NCBI GenBank assembly: GCA_030041275.1 | Contig: JASHOE010000109.1 | Location: 1-64,000, forward strand | Direction of reading: 5' to 3' | From: Streptosporangiaceae bacterium | GTDB lineage: Bacteria > Actinomycetota > Actinomycetes > Streptosporangiales > Streptosporangiaceae | Length of the DNA stretch: 64,000 nucleotides | Part shown: positions 26,480 through 34,805 of the stretch, piece by piece | Numbering within the stretch: the stretch's first letter is position 1 | Layout of the letters: every line of letters begins with the position of its first letter | Notes under the pieces: model-generated | Told to the model about the DNA's origin: nothing | Seen by the model: the letters and a program-made list of their open reading frames with translations, nothing else | Database searches by the model: none | Translations under genes and position numbers: made by a program

Positions 26480-27517
26480 CTATAGCTGGTTGGTCCCGCA
26501 CGAGTGGCGGATGATCAGCTCGAGCGGGTAGATCTCGCGGACTGCCGGGAATCGCTCGCCGCCGATCCGCCGGATAAGCAGTTCCATCGCGCGCGTCGCC
26601 ATTGCCCGGATGGGCTGGGCGAGAACAGTGAGCGGCGGATCGAGCAACTCCGCCCAGGGCGGGTTGTCGACCGAGATCACCGCGATATCGGTCGGAATGC
26701 GGGCGCCTGCGAGGCGAATCGCGCGGATGGCACCGAGCGCCATCAGGTTGTTGGCGACCACGAGCGCGCTGGCCGAGCAGCCGCCGGCCAGCAGCTGCGT
26801 CACCGCAGCTTCTGCTGCATCTCGGCGGAAGCCGCCGTCGGCCAGCAGCGGTGTCAGCCCAGCCTCCTCCATGGCGGCCAGGTAGCCTTCCTGCCGCTCG
26901 CTGCCGGTTTCCACCTCCGGGCGGCCGCCTACGAAGGCGATGCTCCGGTGGCCAGCCTGGATGAGGCGGTGCGTGGCGGCACGGACCGCGGGAATGTTAT
27001 CGGCCACCACAGCGTCCGTGCCGCCGACCTTGAGAGTCCGGTCGATGGTCACGACGGGAATGTTCAGGTCCCGCAAGAGATCGATGTTCCCAGTTGAGTC
27101 AGAAGGCGACAGCACAATCCCACTGACTCGCTCGTCTGCGAGCATCTGCAAATACGATGCTTGGCGTTCGCCATCCTCGTCGGTGTTGCAGACGAGAACG
27201 CGATGGCCTCGCTCCAGCGCGATATGTTCGACGATCCTGACCATCTCCGCGAAATGCGGGTTCTCAATGTCGGGTACGACGACACCGATCGCATCCATCT
27301 GCTGGCGGCGCAAATTGCGGGCGAGGCGGTTCGGGCGGTAGTCGAGCTGCGCTGCAGCTGCGCGGACACGATCCCGAAGCTCGGGATCCACTCGCGCGTC
27401 CTCATTAAGGACGCGCGACACCGTAGCGACCGATACCGCGGCAAGCTCGGCTACGTCCCGGATCCGGGCTGGGCGCGGGGCCGTCCCCAGCGAGCTGTCG
27501 CCCGGTCTCCTCACCAT
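26480..27517 (-). CDS. LacI family transcriptional regulator (autoregulated)
   Basis: A 345-residue LacI/GalR repressor. The N-terminal helix-turn-helix RIRDVAELAAVSVATVSRVLNED and hinge YRPNRLARNLRRQQ are followed by a periplasmic-binding-like ligand domain. GCTCCTT on the plus strand (AAGGAGC on the coding strand) sits 4 bp before the ATG. Its own promoter carries an ATCGAT operator at 27528-27543, and the same site occurs before the ABC operon and the PhyH operon. It is therefore the most likely regulator of all three. It is first in an operon with isomerase, kinase and rhamnosidase. Confidence 0.92.
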   Translation of the reverse strand: MVRRPGDSSLGTAPRPARIRDVAELAAVSVATVSRVLNEDARVDPELRDRVRAAAAQLDYRPNRLARNLRRQQMDAIGVVVPDIENPHFAEMVRIVEHIALERGHRVLVCNTDEDGERQASYLQMLADERVSGIVLSPSDSTGNIDLLRDLNIPVVTIDRTLKVGGTDAVVADNIPAVRAATHRLIQAGHRSIAFVGGRPEVETGSERQEGYLAAMEEAGLTPLLADGGFRRDAAEAAVTQLLAGGCSASALVVANNLMALGAIRAIRLAGARIPTDIAVISVDNPPWAELLDPPLTVLAQPIRAMATRAMELLIRRIGGERFPAVREIYPLELIIRHSCGTNQL

Positions 27518-27527
27518 CAGGCTCCTT

Positions 27528-27577
27528 GAGATATCGATTACTCACACATCCTAGAAATCAGGTGCGGCCGGTGTCAA
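27528..27577 (-). promoter_or_regulatory. autoregulated lacI operon promoter/operator
   Basis: On the minus strand: TTGACA (27577-27572), an 18-nt spacer, TAGGAT (27553-27548), then the operator GAGTAATCGATATCTC (27543-27528), which reads as an ATCGAT-centred dyad. The operator lies between the -10 and the ribosome-binding site, where a repressor would block transcription. Confidence 0.75.
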
Positions 27578-27617
27578 ACATGACAATCGCGCGAATCGCC
27601 AGGTCCCGTGGTGTCAC

Positions 27618-28781
27618 TCAGCCCGGCGCCGACCGCGCGCAGTCCCGGACTGTGCGCAGGACCGCGTAGGCGGGCAGGCTCGCCCCGCCGGTCGCCCTGA
27701 ACCGGAGAGCAACGTGGGCGAAGCTCAGCTGATTCGCAGGATCTGCGAAGGCAAGGCTGCCGCCAGCGCCGTCATGACCGAACGCCCGCTGGCTGCCGAA
27801 GGGCATCGTGACCGCAGGCTTCTGGAACACCAGGCCATACCTGGTGTTCCTGCCAAGGACCAGGTCAGGACCGCTGCTCCGCAGGTCGGTCACCCGACCG
27901 AGGGTTTCGTCGCTCAGCAGCGCGCCGTCTGCGGTTCCACGCAGGCACGCGTCGTAGATCTGCGCAAGCCCCAGTGCGCTGCCCACGCCTCCGAACGCGG
28001 ATGGCCCTGCCGCGCGAACCGACCTCAGGCTGGGCAGGTCGGCAATCAGCGGAAACGCGGCGGGAGCACCGAGAGCCATGGCTGCGTAGCTGTCTGCTGT
28101 CCGGGGTTCTGAGCCGGCGGTGGCTGCTCTGCCGGCGCTGTCGCCTGCACCCAGGCGCTCACAAGTCCGCACTGGAGTGACCCGGCTCTCGAGCGCAGCT
28201 GGGAGTCCAAGGTAGAACTCTGCACCCAGCGGCCAGCGGATCTCACGGTCATAAAACTCGCGCAGAGAGCTGCCGGTGAGCCGGCGGACGAGCTCCTCGA
28301 TTAGCACTCCGATGGTGAGTGCGTGGTAACCGTGGGCAGTTCCGGGTTCCCACAGAGGCCGCATCCGGGCGAGTCGGGCAGCGAGCGGATCGTGCGCCAG
28401 GATGTCCGCGAGCGTGCAGCCGCCGGGCGGGCAGATCAGGCCAGCCTGGTGAGAGAGCAGCTGCCCTACGGTGACGGCGTCCTTTCCCTGCGCGGCGAAC
28501 TCTGGCCAGTACCTACAGACAGGTGATTCCGGGTCAAGGGCGCCCCGCTCCACGAGAAGCGCCACGCAGATGCCCGCGACGCCCTTGGACACTGAGTAAA
28601 CGCCCGCGAGAGAGTCATGGCGGACGCCAGCGCCGCCCCAGACGTGCACGACCAGGCCGTGATTGACAAAGGCGGCTACCGCGCAGCTGTCTCCTGCGGC
28701 GGCCAGGGCGGTAACAAGTTCTGCTACTGGCTCATATCCCGGAGCGGTGAAATGGCGGCCGTGCGCCGGAGCGATTGGCAT
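27618..28781 (-). CDS. serine beta-lactamase-like hydrolase (esterase)
   Basis: A 387-residue class C beta-lactamase/EstB-like enzyme. The SxxK motif is Ser63-Val-Ser-Lys66 in VYSVSKGVAG, the YxN position is Tyr152-His-Ala, and a late HDGAGGSLAFAD segment replaces the KTG box. The family is mostly esterases rather than true beta-lactamases. There is no signal peptide. It follows the GH172 gene by 15 bp on the same strand in the PhyH operon. A role in deacylating plant-derived glycosides fits the context. Confidence 0.87.
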   Translation of the reverse strand: MPIAPAHGRHFTAPGYEPVAELVTALAAAGDSCAVAAFVNHGLVVHVWGGAGVRHDSLAGVYSVSKGVAGICVALLVERGALDPESPVCRYWPEFAAQGKDAVTVGQLLSHQAGLICPPGGCTLADILAHDPLAARLARMRPLWEPGTAHGYHALTIGVLIEELVRRLTGSSLREFYDREIRWPLGAEFYLGLPAALESRVTPVRTCERLGAGDSAGRAATAGSEPRTADSYAAMALGAPAAFPLIADLPSLRSVRAAGPSAFGGVGSALGLAQIYDACLRGTADGALLSDETLGRVTDLRSSGPDLVLGRNTRYGLVFQKPAVTMPFGSQRAFGHDGAGGSLAFADPANQLSFAHVALRFRATGGASLPAYAVLRTVRDCARSAPG

Positions 28782-28796
28782 GCCGACTGCGGCTAA

Positions 28797-29879
28797 TCAG
28801 ATGATCTCGAGCGAGTCAGCGTCCGGCAAGGGCGGGAAGGCCGCGGTCGGTAGCGCCTGATACCAGAATGCCACGCTCGCGATGTCGTCCTGCAGAGGAA
28901 GGTAGCGGCCATCCTGCCGCCAGCCCAGGGCTTGCACCGTTACCCGAAGGTCGGTGGCAAAGCGCACCGGATCAGTGATGTGCCAGCGGTACATGCCGAA
29001 CCGGCTCTGCGTCAAGCGTGGGTCCCTCCCGTCAGGGATCAGCGCCTGGACAAGTCCCGAGTAGGGCGTGGTGAACACCTGATAGCGGCCCCCGGCCCAG
29101 AAGTTGTAGGAGCCCAGGAAGTAGTCCTCGGTACCGGTGCTCGCTATGGTGGGCCACTCCTTGTCGCCATCCAGGTAGAACTTGACCTCTCCCTCGCCCC
29201 ACCAGCCATTGCTGTTGGATCCCCAGGCGAGATAGGTCCCCACGTAGTGACCGTGGCCAGTCACCGCATCGAGGATCGTGTAAACATCGCCAGTGCGCAG
29301 CGGGTTGACTCGCCGGAACTGGGCGTGGAAATACCCCTGGTCGGCATCGACGTCGCGCTGCTCGTAGTTGACCTGATAGTAGATGCGAGCCTCGGCGGTC
29401 GAGGTGTTCTCGATCGTGATCCGGCACCGCGACCGGAATGGCATCTCCCAGAAGCAGTTGAGGCCGCTGCCGGGATTGACGCAGACCGGCAGGGAAGAGA
29501 TCTGCACGAGCCCGCTCCACGAGTGCCCGCCCAGGCCGACTGCGAAAAAGTCGCCGACCGGACACTCCACTGACGGCTGGGCCTGGTCATCCCAGTACAT
29601 GCGCACGATCAGGTGGCGCCACGCACAGTCGGCCGGCGTCAGCCAGATCTGCTGGACCGCACCAGGTCCCGTCACATCGGCCAGCTCCGCCGTAGTGCCG
29701 GCCGGAACGAGGATGTAGGGCGAGATCTTCCAGCCGCGGCCGAGGCCGCTGGCGGCGGCCTGTGCGACCCCCTCAGCCGCTGCGGCCGCTGCTCCCTTCG
29801 CGCCGGTGACATTCTCCGGAGTAACGGCCCTCGACTGGCCATCGGTCAGCCGCGACAACGTCCCCAGCGCCGGGATCAT
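28797..29879 (-). CDS. DUF2961 / GH172-type glycoside hydrolase
   Basis: About 360 residues of the DUF2961 family, founder of GH172 (fructofuranosidase/arabinofuranosidase-like enzymes). Typical segments are LTPADCAWRHLIVRMYWDDQAQPSVECPVGDFF, WWGEGEVKFYLDGD and ASTGTEDYFLGSYNFW; the Glu residues in the last two match the acidic active-site positions described for the family. ATG 29879 overlaps the dioxygenase stop (ATGA), so the longer frame to 29963 is rejected. No signal peptide is visible. Together with GH78 it would trim a furanoside- or rhamnoside-bearing glycan. Confidence 0.88.
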   Translation of the reverse strand: MIPALGTLSRLTDGQSRAVTPENVTGAKGAAAAAAEGVAQAAASGLGRGWKISPYILVPAGTTAELADVTGPGAVQQIWLTPADCAWRHLIVRMYWDDQAQPSVECPVGDFFAVGLGGHSWSGLVQISSLPVCVNPGSGLNCFWEMPFRSRCRITIENTSTAEARIYYQVNYEQRDVDADQGYFHAQFRRVNPLRTGDVYTILDAVTGHGHYVGTYLAWGSNSNGWWGEGEVKFYLDGDKEWPTIASTGTEDYFLGSYNFWAGGRYQVFTTPYSGLVQALIPDGRDPRLTQSRFGMYRWHITDPVRFATDLRVTVQALGWRQDGRYLPLQDDIASVAFWYQALPTAAFPPLPDADSLEII

Positions 29880-30673
29880 GCCCCGCCCGGTTCCGAGGTA
29901 CCACTGAGCGCTGCGGCGATCTGCTCGGTACTCAGCGATTCCTGGCTCACCGTCACCTTCCACGGATAGTGGTCACCCTCGCCGGGCGAGCCGGCAATCC
30001 GCAGGTGCTGCGTCAGGACCTTGCGCCACCGATCGGTGGTGTTCGGGCCCGTCATGTGCGGGGTCTTGGAGTGATGGAAGGTGACGGTCCCGGCTCGCAC
30101 CGGCGCAGCAACCCGACGAGTCGCGTCGGGCTCGCAGTAGAGCAGGTCGCTCTGGATATTGTCCGGCCGCTTGTGTAGGAGCATGCCGTCCTTGTGCCCG
30201 CCATCGATGAACTGCATGCAGCCGTTCTCGACGCTCACGTCGTGGAACGGCATCCAGCAGGTGATGCCGCGGTCGTCCAGATTCCGGCCCCAGTAGGCCT
30301 CGTCTTGATGCCAGAAGGTCTTGGCGCCTTTCACCGGTGGTTTCGCAAGGAACTGGTCATACCAGAACTCGACATCCTGTCCCATCAGGGCGGAGGCAAA
30401 CTGCACAGCCCACCGGCGGAACGGCGCACTGCGGAACTCGGTCGGCCAGATGAGTGTTGGGCTGGATTGCAGGATGGCGAACTCGCGCTCGGCGACGGTT
30501 GTGCCCGCCTCCCATGCCCAGTCGAGTGCCAGCTTGTCCTTCTGTTCGATGATCGTTTCGCAGCGGGCCTGAAGGTGATCCAGGTCGGCCGTATCAACGG
30601 CATCCGGCACCACGACGAACCCGTGCTCGGCGAAAGCCTGGATCTTCTCGGGCGTAGCGGTTGGGTACGGCAT
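29876..30673 (-). CDS. phytanoyl-CoA dioxygenase (PhyH) family protein
   Basis: A 265-residue Fe(II)/2-oxoglutarate dioxygenase. The HxD pair is in FWHQDEAYWG, the distal His in FHHSKTPHMTGPN, and the substrate/cosubstrate region in CWMPFHDVSVENGCMQFIDGGHKDG. GGAGGACGCG lies before ATG 30673; upstream in-frame ATG 30685 is less likely. It is the first gene of an operon headed by an ATCGAT operator, so it belongs to the same regulon as sugar uptake. An oxidative step on an aglycone or modified sugar is a reasonable guess but unproven. Confidence 0.9.
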   Translation of the reverse strand: MPYPTATPEKIQAFAEHGFVVVPDAVDTADLDHLQARCETIIEQKDKLALDWAWEAGTTVAEREFAILQSSPTLIWPTEFRSAPFRRWAVQFASALMGQDVEFWYDQFLAKPPVKGAKTFWHQDEAYWGRNLDDRGITCWMPFHDVSVENGCMQFIDGGHKDGMLLHKRPDNIQSDLLYCEPDATRRVAAPVRAGTVTFHHSKTPHMTGPNTTDRWRKVLTQHLRIAGSPGEGDHYPWKVTVSQESLSTEQIAAALSGTSEPGGA

Positions 30674-30708
30674 CGCGTCCTCCATCGCTCGGTCACTCCA
30701 TAACAATG

Positions 30709-30754
30709 AGTAATCGATTACTAGATGCTAGGACTCATGGTTGTAACGTGTCAA
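30709..30754 (-). promoter_or_regulatory. PhyH operon promoter with perfect ATCGAT palindrome
   Basis: On the minus strand: TTGACA (30754-30749), an 18-nt spacer, TAGCAT (30730-30725), then AGTAATCGATTACT (30722-30709), a perfect 14-bp palindrome. The sequence GCCATTGACACGTT at the -35 is also identical to that of the promoter at 15815, so the two promoters look derived from one source. Confidence 0.8.
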
Positions 30755-30821
30755 TGGCATAGTTCCTTCTGGCGCCCCAGCCCTGGGCGCGATTCACGAA
30801 TTGCTGTGCTGGAGGAAGACT

Positions 30822-31901
30822 GTGAGCGGCCCCGTCAGCATCCGAGAAGTTGCCGCCCTGGCGGGCGTATCGGTCGGCACGGTTTCGAACGTGCTGAACA
30901 AGCCGGAGCTGGTCTCGCTGGAGACCCGCCGGCGGGTCGACTCAGCAATCAAGGACCTCGGATTCGTGCGCAATGAGTCAGCCAGGCAGCTGCGCGCAGG
31001 ACGTAGCCGCGTAATCGGCCTGGTCGTACTCGATGTGGCCAACCCATTCTTCACCGACGTGGCCCGCGGGGTGGAGGACGAAGCTAGCGCATCAGGCCTG
31101 TCCGTCATCTTGTGCAACAGCGACGACCAGACAACGAAGGAAGCGCGTTATCTCGAGCTGCTGGAAGAGCACCGTGTCCAGGGAGTACTGATCACACCCG
31201 TCGCGAGCGGCGACGAGCGGCTGACCCGGCTGCAGGAGCGCGGCACGCCCGTGGTGCTGATCGATAGCGCGTCGCCCACTGGCCGGCAGTGCTCAGTGGC
31301 AGTCGATGACGTCCTCGGCGGGGACATCGCCCTTTCGCATCTGATGGACGCTGGTCATGAGCGCCTGGCTTTCGCGGGCGGCCCGCTGAGCATCAGGCAG
31401 GTTGCTGACAGATGGCAGGGGGCGCTACGCGCCTTCCGGCGGATGCGCGGCACCGAGACCGGGTTGCATCGGATCGAAATTCCGGCGCTCAACATCCACG
31501 CAGGCCAGTACGCCGGAAAGGCCGTGGCGCAGCTGCCCGAACGGCAGCGGCCCACCGCGGTGTTCTGCGCCAACGACCTCATCGCTATCGGGCTGCTGCA
31601 GGAGCTGACACGGCATGCGATCCGCGTTCCGGACGACGTAGCGATCGTCGGCTACGACGACATAGAGTTCGCCGCGGCAGCCTCAGTGCCGCTGTCGTCA
31701 GTACGCCAGCCGCGCCGCGAGCTTGGTCGTACTGGGGCGAGCTTGCTGTTGGACGAGTCGCGCAGCGGCAACGACCACAAGCACCGGCAGGTGATGTTCC
31801 AGCCCGAGCTGGAAATCCGGGAATCCAGCCAGATGCTGAGCCAGTCGAAGGGAATACTAGAAGTGCTGAACACGGGAGGTCGGCCGGCACTGACGAGCTG
31901 A
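30822..31901 (+). CDS. LacI family transcriptional regulator, second
   Basis: A 359-residue LacI/GalR protein: VSIREVAALAGVSVGTVSNVLNKPELVS as helix-turn-helix, LRAGRSRVIGLVV at the hinge, and a sugar-binding-type effector domain ending FQPELEIRESSQ. GTG 30822 follows GGAGGAAGACT. Its intergenic region has no second ATCGAT site but has an inverted repeat GCGCCC-N7-GGGCGC (30772-30790). It is divergent from the PhyH operon. It may recognise the TGAAACGTTCCA site before rhaI (inference). Confidence 0.9.
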   Translation: MSGPVSIREVAALAGVSVGTVSNVLNKPELVSLETRRRVDSAIKDLGFVRNESARQLRAGRSRVIGLVVLDVANPFFTDVARGVEDEASASGLSVILCNSDDQTTKEARYLELLEEHRVQGVLITPVASGDERLTRLQERGTPVVLIDSASPTGRQCSVAVDDVLGGDIALSHLMDAGHERLAFAGGPLSIRQVADRWQGALRAFRRMRGTETGLHRIEIPALNIHAGQYAGKAVAQLPERQRPTAVFCANDLIAIGLLQELTRHAIRVPDDVAIVGYDDIEFAAAASVPLSSVRQPRRELGRTGASLLLDESRSGNDHKHRQVMFQPELEIRESSQMLSQSKGILEVLNTGGRPALTS

Positions 31902-32046
31902 CGTTCGATATGGGGCCACCGTGTGATGGCCAGCGAGACCAAGCCAGTGGTTAGCGGCAGCCGCGCCCGGGATCGTTGTGGACGCTGCTCGACCGTCCCT
32001 CGACTCCGGCACGGGCTGCGCCGTGGTCCTAAGTTGGTGCCGACGA

Positions 32047-32215
32047 ACTCCGCTGGTGGCGCCTACGTGAACTTCATCCTGGTGATGAGGGTCAGGACGG
32101 GCTGAAGGCCACCTTCGGCCAGAACTACGACCGGCCCCGGCAGGTCCAGGTGGCCTACGACCCGTACAACCTGTTCGGGACCAACCACAACATCCGCCGG
32201 CGAGCTGGCAGATCC
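32047..32215 (+). pseudogene. duplicate BBE C-terminal fragment, frameshifted
   Basis: The DNA matches positions 49-210 almost continuously (CCTACGTGAACTTCAT, TTCGGCCAGAACTACGACC, AACCACAACATCC). A deletion after ACTTCAT shifts the frame, so GGAYVNF runs into a stop. It represents the last 55 codons of a berberine-bridge-like oxidase with no N-terminal part nearby. The stretch 31902-32046 shows no homology. Confidence 0.8.
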
Positions 32216-32273
32216 ATGGTCGGGTGCTGATGGCTTCCTCTCAGCCGGGCGTTCCGCAGGTACCGTTCAGCCG

Positions 32274-33021
32274 TTAACCGGCGGAATCGTCATTCACCGG
32301 CGAGCGCCGGGCCACGGTGCTCTGAACGTCGAGCTCGCTGGCAGTCCATCTGAGGTGTTGTCGCCGCAAGGAGTACAGGGCAGTGAGCGCGTCGTCGAAC
32401 TTGAGCGTCCCGTCTTCCTCGGCGGGCTTGGACCAGCGATGTTCTTCGCGCCCGGCACGTGACCGCCGCGCTGTGCCTGCTCCTGCGGCTAGGTACCCGG
32501 GCGCGAGGATGCGGTCGGCGAACTCATCGGGTGACCGGACGTCGACCAGGTTCTTGGTGCCGATCGCCGTGACCACTTCGTCGCGGAAGGCCCGAATGGA
32601 CGCGTCCTGGTCGGCCGCTGTGTAGTTGGTGGCTGCGCAGTGCGGCACGTCAGTGACCAACCCCCGGGAAGTCCAGCTCCCACTTCTTGCGGCCGCCGTC
32701 GAGCAGCTTGACGTTGAAGTGCCTGTACAGCCGGAAGTACCAGTAGGGGTAGGCGGCGAACCAGTTGTTGTTCCCGCCGTACAAGATCACCGTGTCGTCG
32801 TTGCGATACCGCGCTCCGACAGCAGAGCCGCAAAGCCGGCCCGGTCGACGAAGTCGCGGCGGACCGGATGCAGGTCAGTCTTCCATTCGATCTTCACTGC
32901 GCCGCGGATATGTCCCTGGTCGTAGGCGCTGGTGTCCTCGTCCCTCAACCAGGACGACCCCAGGGTCGTCGCGGTGCGCCTCCACCCAGTCAGCGTCCAC
33001 CAGGACGTCAGAACGGCTCAT
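32274..33021 (-). pseudogene. frameshifted thiosulfate sulfurtransferase
   Basis: Starting at ATG 33021 the minus strand encodes SRSDVLVDADWVEAHRDDPGVVLVE, then shifts frame more than once: [19 protein letters not shown] and KWELD appear in other frames, then [24 protein letters not shown] and KNLVDVRSPDEFADRILAP. It stops after LTALYS, before the catalytic cysteine loop. This is a two-domain rhodanese of the mycobacterial CysA/SseA type that has lost its 3' end. Its usual partner DUF4395 is intact just upstream. Confidence 0.85.
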
Positions 33022-33045
33022 GCCCGATCCCTCGTCGAATTTCGG

Positions 33046-33468
33046 TCATCCCTTGGCCGGGGCTGGCCACGTCCGCCTGATCAGCAGGTACATCTCGCAT
33101 CCCAGGCACACTCCGAAAACTCCGTTCAGCACGGCCGCGACCAGCCCCAGCGAGGCGGCCGCCATACCGAGCGGCACCACCCCAGCGCCGTAGCCGGCGA
33201 TGCCGATTACGCTGATCACCAGGCCCACCGCCTGAGCGAACCGCGGCGGTGCCGCGTCCTCCAGCTCAGCGGGCGGGCCCAGCCGCGGCCGGACCAGCCA
33301 CCTGTACGCCAGGCCGTACGGTGACCTCGCCAGCCCCAGGAACGTACCCGCCGCGAACATCACCGCCTGCGCCGTGAGCACCCACGCACTGCCCGTGATC
33401 AGCACAACCGCGAACATGAGCATCGTCATCAGGGCCCCGAACCGCGGGCCGCGCGGATCTATCTGCAT
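33046..33468 (-). CDS. DUF4395 membrane protein
   Basis: A 140-residue integral membrane protein: IDPRGPRFGA at the start is the DUF4395 signature, followed by about four hydrophobic segments (ALMTMLMFAVVLITG, VGLVISVIGIAGYGAG, ASLGLVAAVLNGVFGVCLGCEMYLL). The CLGCEMY motif is conserved in the family. ATG 33468 follows AAGGGTGA; the frame from 33558 is rejected. DUF4395 genes usually sit with rhodanese and thioredoxin genes and are thought to serve sulfur metabolism. Here the partner rhodanese is dead, so the gene may be an orphan. Confidence 0.85.
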   Translation of the reverse strand: MQIDPRGPRFGALMTMLMFAVVLITGSAWVLTAQAVMFAAGTFLGLARSPYGLAYRWLVRPRLGPPAELEDAAPPRFAQAVGLVISVIGIAGYGAGVVPLGMAAASLGLVAAVLNGVFGVCLGCEMYLLIRRTWPAPAKG

Positions 33469-33562
33469 CCGGTCACCCTTCCTGCTGCGCGGGTCTGTCA
33501 GTCCCCAGCGCTTCCCTCCCGCCGTCAGGGGACCTGGCAGCCTCATGATGTTATCCATAAAT

Positions 33563-33579
33563 CCTACCGCTATAATAGA
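33563..33579 (+). promoter_or_regulatory. island operator motif, copy 1
   Basis: CCTACCGCTATAATAGA includes a TATAAT -10 element (33571-33576). The GTG at 33585 lies only 9 nt after it, so the message may be leaderless. It matches the 17-bp motif found before other genes of the LLM island. Confidence 0.6.
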
Positions 33580-33584
33580 TATAT

Positions 33585-34805
33585 GTGCAGGCGCGAGGCT
33601 CCCCAGATCTGGACGGGTACACGGTGACGAATCGGACTGCGGAGCGGCTGCATCTCGCGGTCGCCCTTGACGGCGCCGGGTGGCATCCGGCGGCGTGGCG
33701 TGAACCGGACGCCCGGCCTGCCAGCCTGCTCACCGCGGGCTACTGGGCCCATCTGGTCACCGAGGCGGAGCGCGCGGGCATCGACTTCGTCACCTTCGAG
33801 GACGGGCTTAGCCTGCAATCCGCGGACCGCCACGCGCCCGATCGCCGGACCGACCAGGTGCGCGGCCGGCTGGATGCCGTCCTCGTGGCCGCCCGGGTGG
33901 CGCCGCTGACGAGCCGCATCGGGCTGATCCCGACAGTGATCGTCACGCACACCGAGCCATTCCACATCTCGAAGGCGATCGCGACGCTGGACTGGGTGAG
34001 CGAGGGCCGGGCGGGCGTGCGAGTGCGCGTGTCAGCTCGGCCCGATGAGTACGCCCACTTCGGCCGCCGCGAGCCCCCGGCCGCGCAGGAGCCGGTCACC
34101 GGCCGGTTCGAGGAAGCGGCGGACTATGTCGAGGTGGTCAGGCGGCTGTGGGACTCCTGGGAGGACGACGCCGAGATCCGCGACGTCGCCACGGGCCGGT
34201 TCGTCGACCGCAACAGGCTGCACTACATCGACTTCGAGGGCCGCTGGTTCTCGGTCCGGGGGCCGTCCATCACGCCGCGACCGCCGCAGGGCCAGCCACC
34301 GGTCGCCGCGCTCGCGCATGCCACCGTCCCTTACCAGCTCGTCGCGAGCAGCGCGGACATCGGCTTCGTGACGCCACACGACGCCGGGCAGGCCAGCGCC
34401 ATCGTCAGTGAGATCCGGTCCCTGCAGGCCGCGGCAGGCCGCGCCGGGCAGACCGTGCACGTATTCGGCGACCTCCTTGTGTACCTGGACGACACGGCCC
34501 GCGACGCGGCAACGCGCAAGGCCCGGCTGGATGCCCTGGCCGGCAGCGAGTTCAGCAGCGACGCGTGGAGTTTCAGCGGCACGCCCGATCAGCTCGCCGA
34601 CCTGATGCTCGCCTGGCACTCCACTGGGCTCACCGGCTTCCGGCTGCGTCCCGCGACGATCCCCCATGATCTGCTGCAGATCACCGGGCAGCTCGTGCCG
34701 CAGCTCCGGCGATGGCGCGCGTTCCCGGAAAATGATGAGTCCGCCACGCTCCGCGGCCTGCTCGGCCTGACCCGCCCCGCAAGCCGGTATGCGAGCGTCC
34801 GATGA
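33585..34805 (+). CDS. LLM flavin-dependent monooxygenase 1
   Basis: A 406-residue luciferase-like monooxygenase: VTEAERAGIDFVTFEDGL, LTSRIGLIPTVIVTHTEPFHISKAIATLDWVSEGRAGVRV and the late GTPDQLADLMLAWHSTGLTGFRL are family landmarks. It uses reduced flavin to cleave or oxygenate a substrate; several relatives take sulfur or amine compounds. GTG 33585 is just after the -10; an inner GTG at 33624 is the alternative. It starts an operon of four LLM genes and an FMN reductase, with an ATGA overlap to the next gene. Confidence 0.88.
   Translation: MQARGSPDLDGYTVTNRTAERLHLAVALDGAGWHPAAWREPDARPASLLTAGYWAHLVTEAERAGIDFVTFEDGLSLQSADRHAPDRRTDQVRGRLDAVLVAARVAPLTSRIGLIPTVIVTHTEPFHISKAIATLDWVSEGRAGVRVRVSARPDEYAHFGRREPPAAQEPVTGRFEEAADYVEVVRRLWDSWEDDAEIRDVATGRFVDRNRLHYIDFEGRWFSVRGPSITPRPPQGQPPVAALAHATVPYQLVASSADIGFVTPHDAGQASAIVSEIRSLQAAAGRAGQTVHVFGDLLVYLDDTARDAATRKARLDALAGSEFSSDAWSFSGTPDQLADLMLAWHSTGLTGFRLRPATIPHDLLQITGQLVPQLRRWRAFPENDESATLRGLLGLTRPASRYASVR

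Noticed and set aside
27618..28781. Antibiotic beta-lactamase
   Set aside because: SxxK is present, but there is no signal peptide or KTG box and the gene sits in a sugar operon, so an esterase is more likely.
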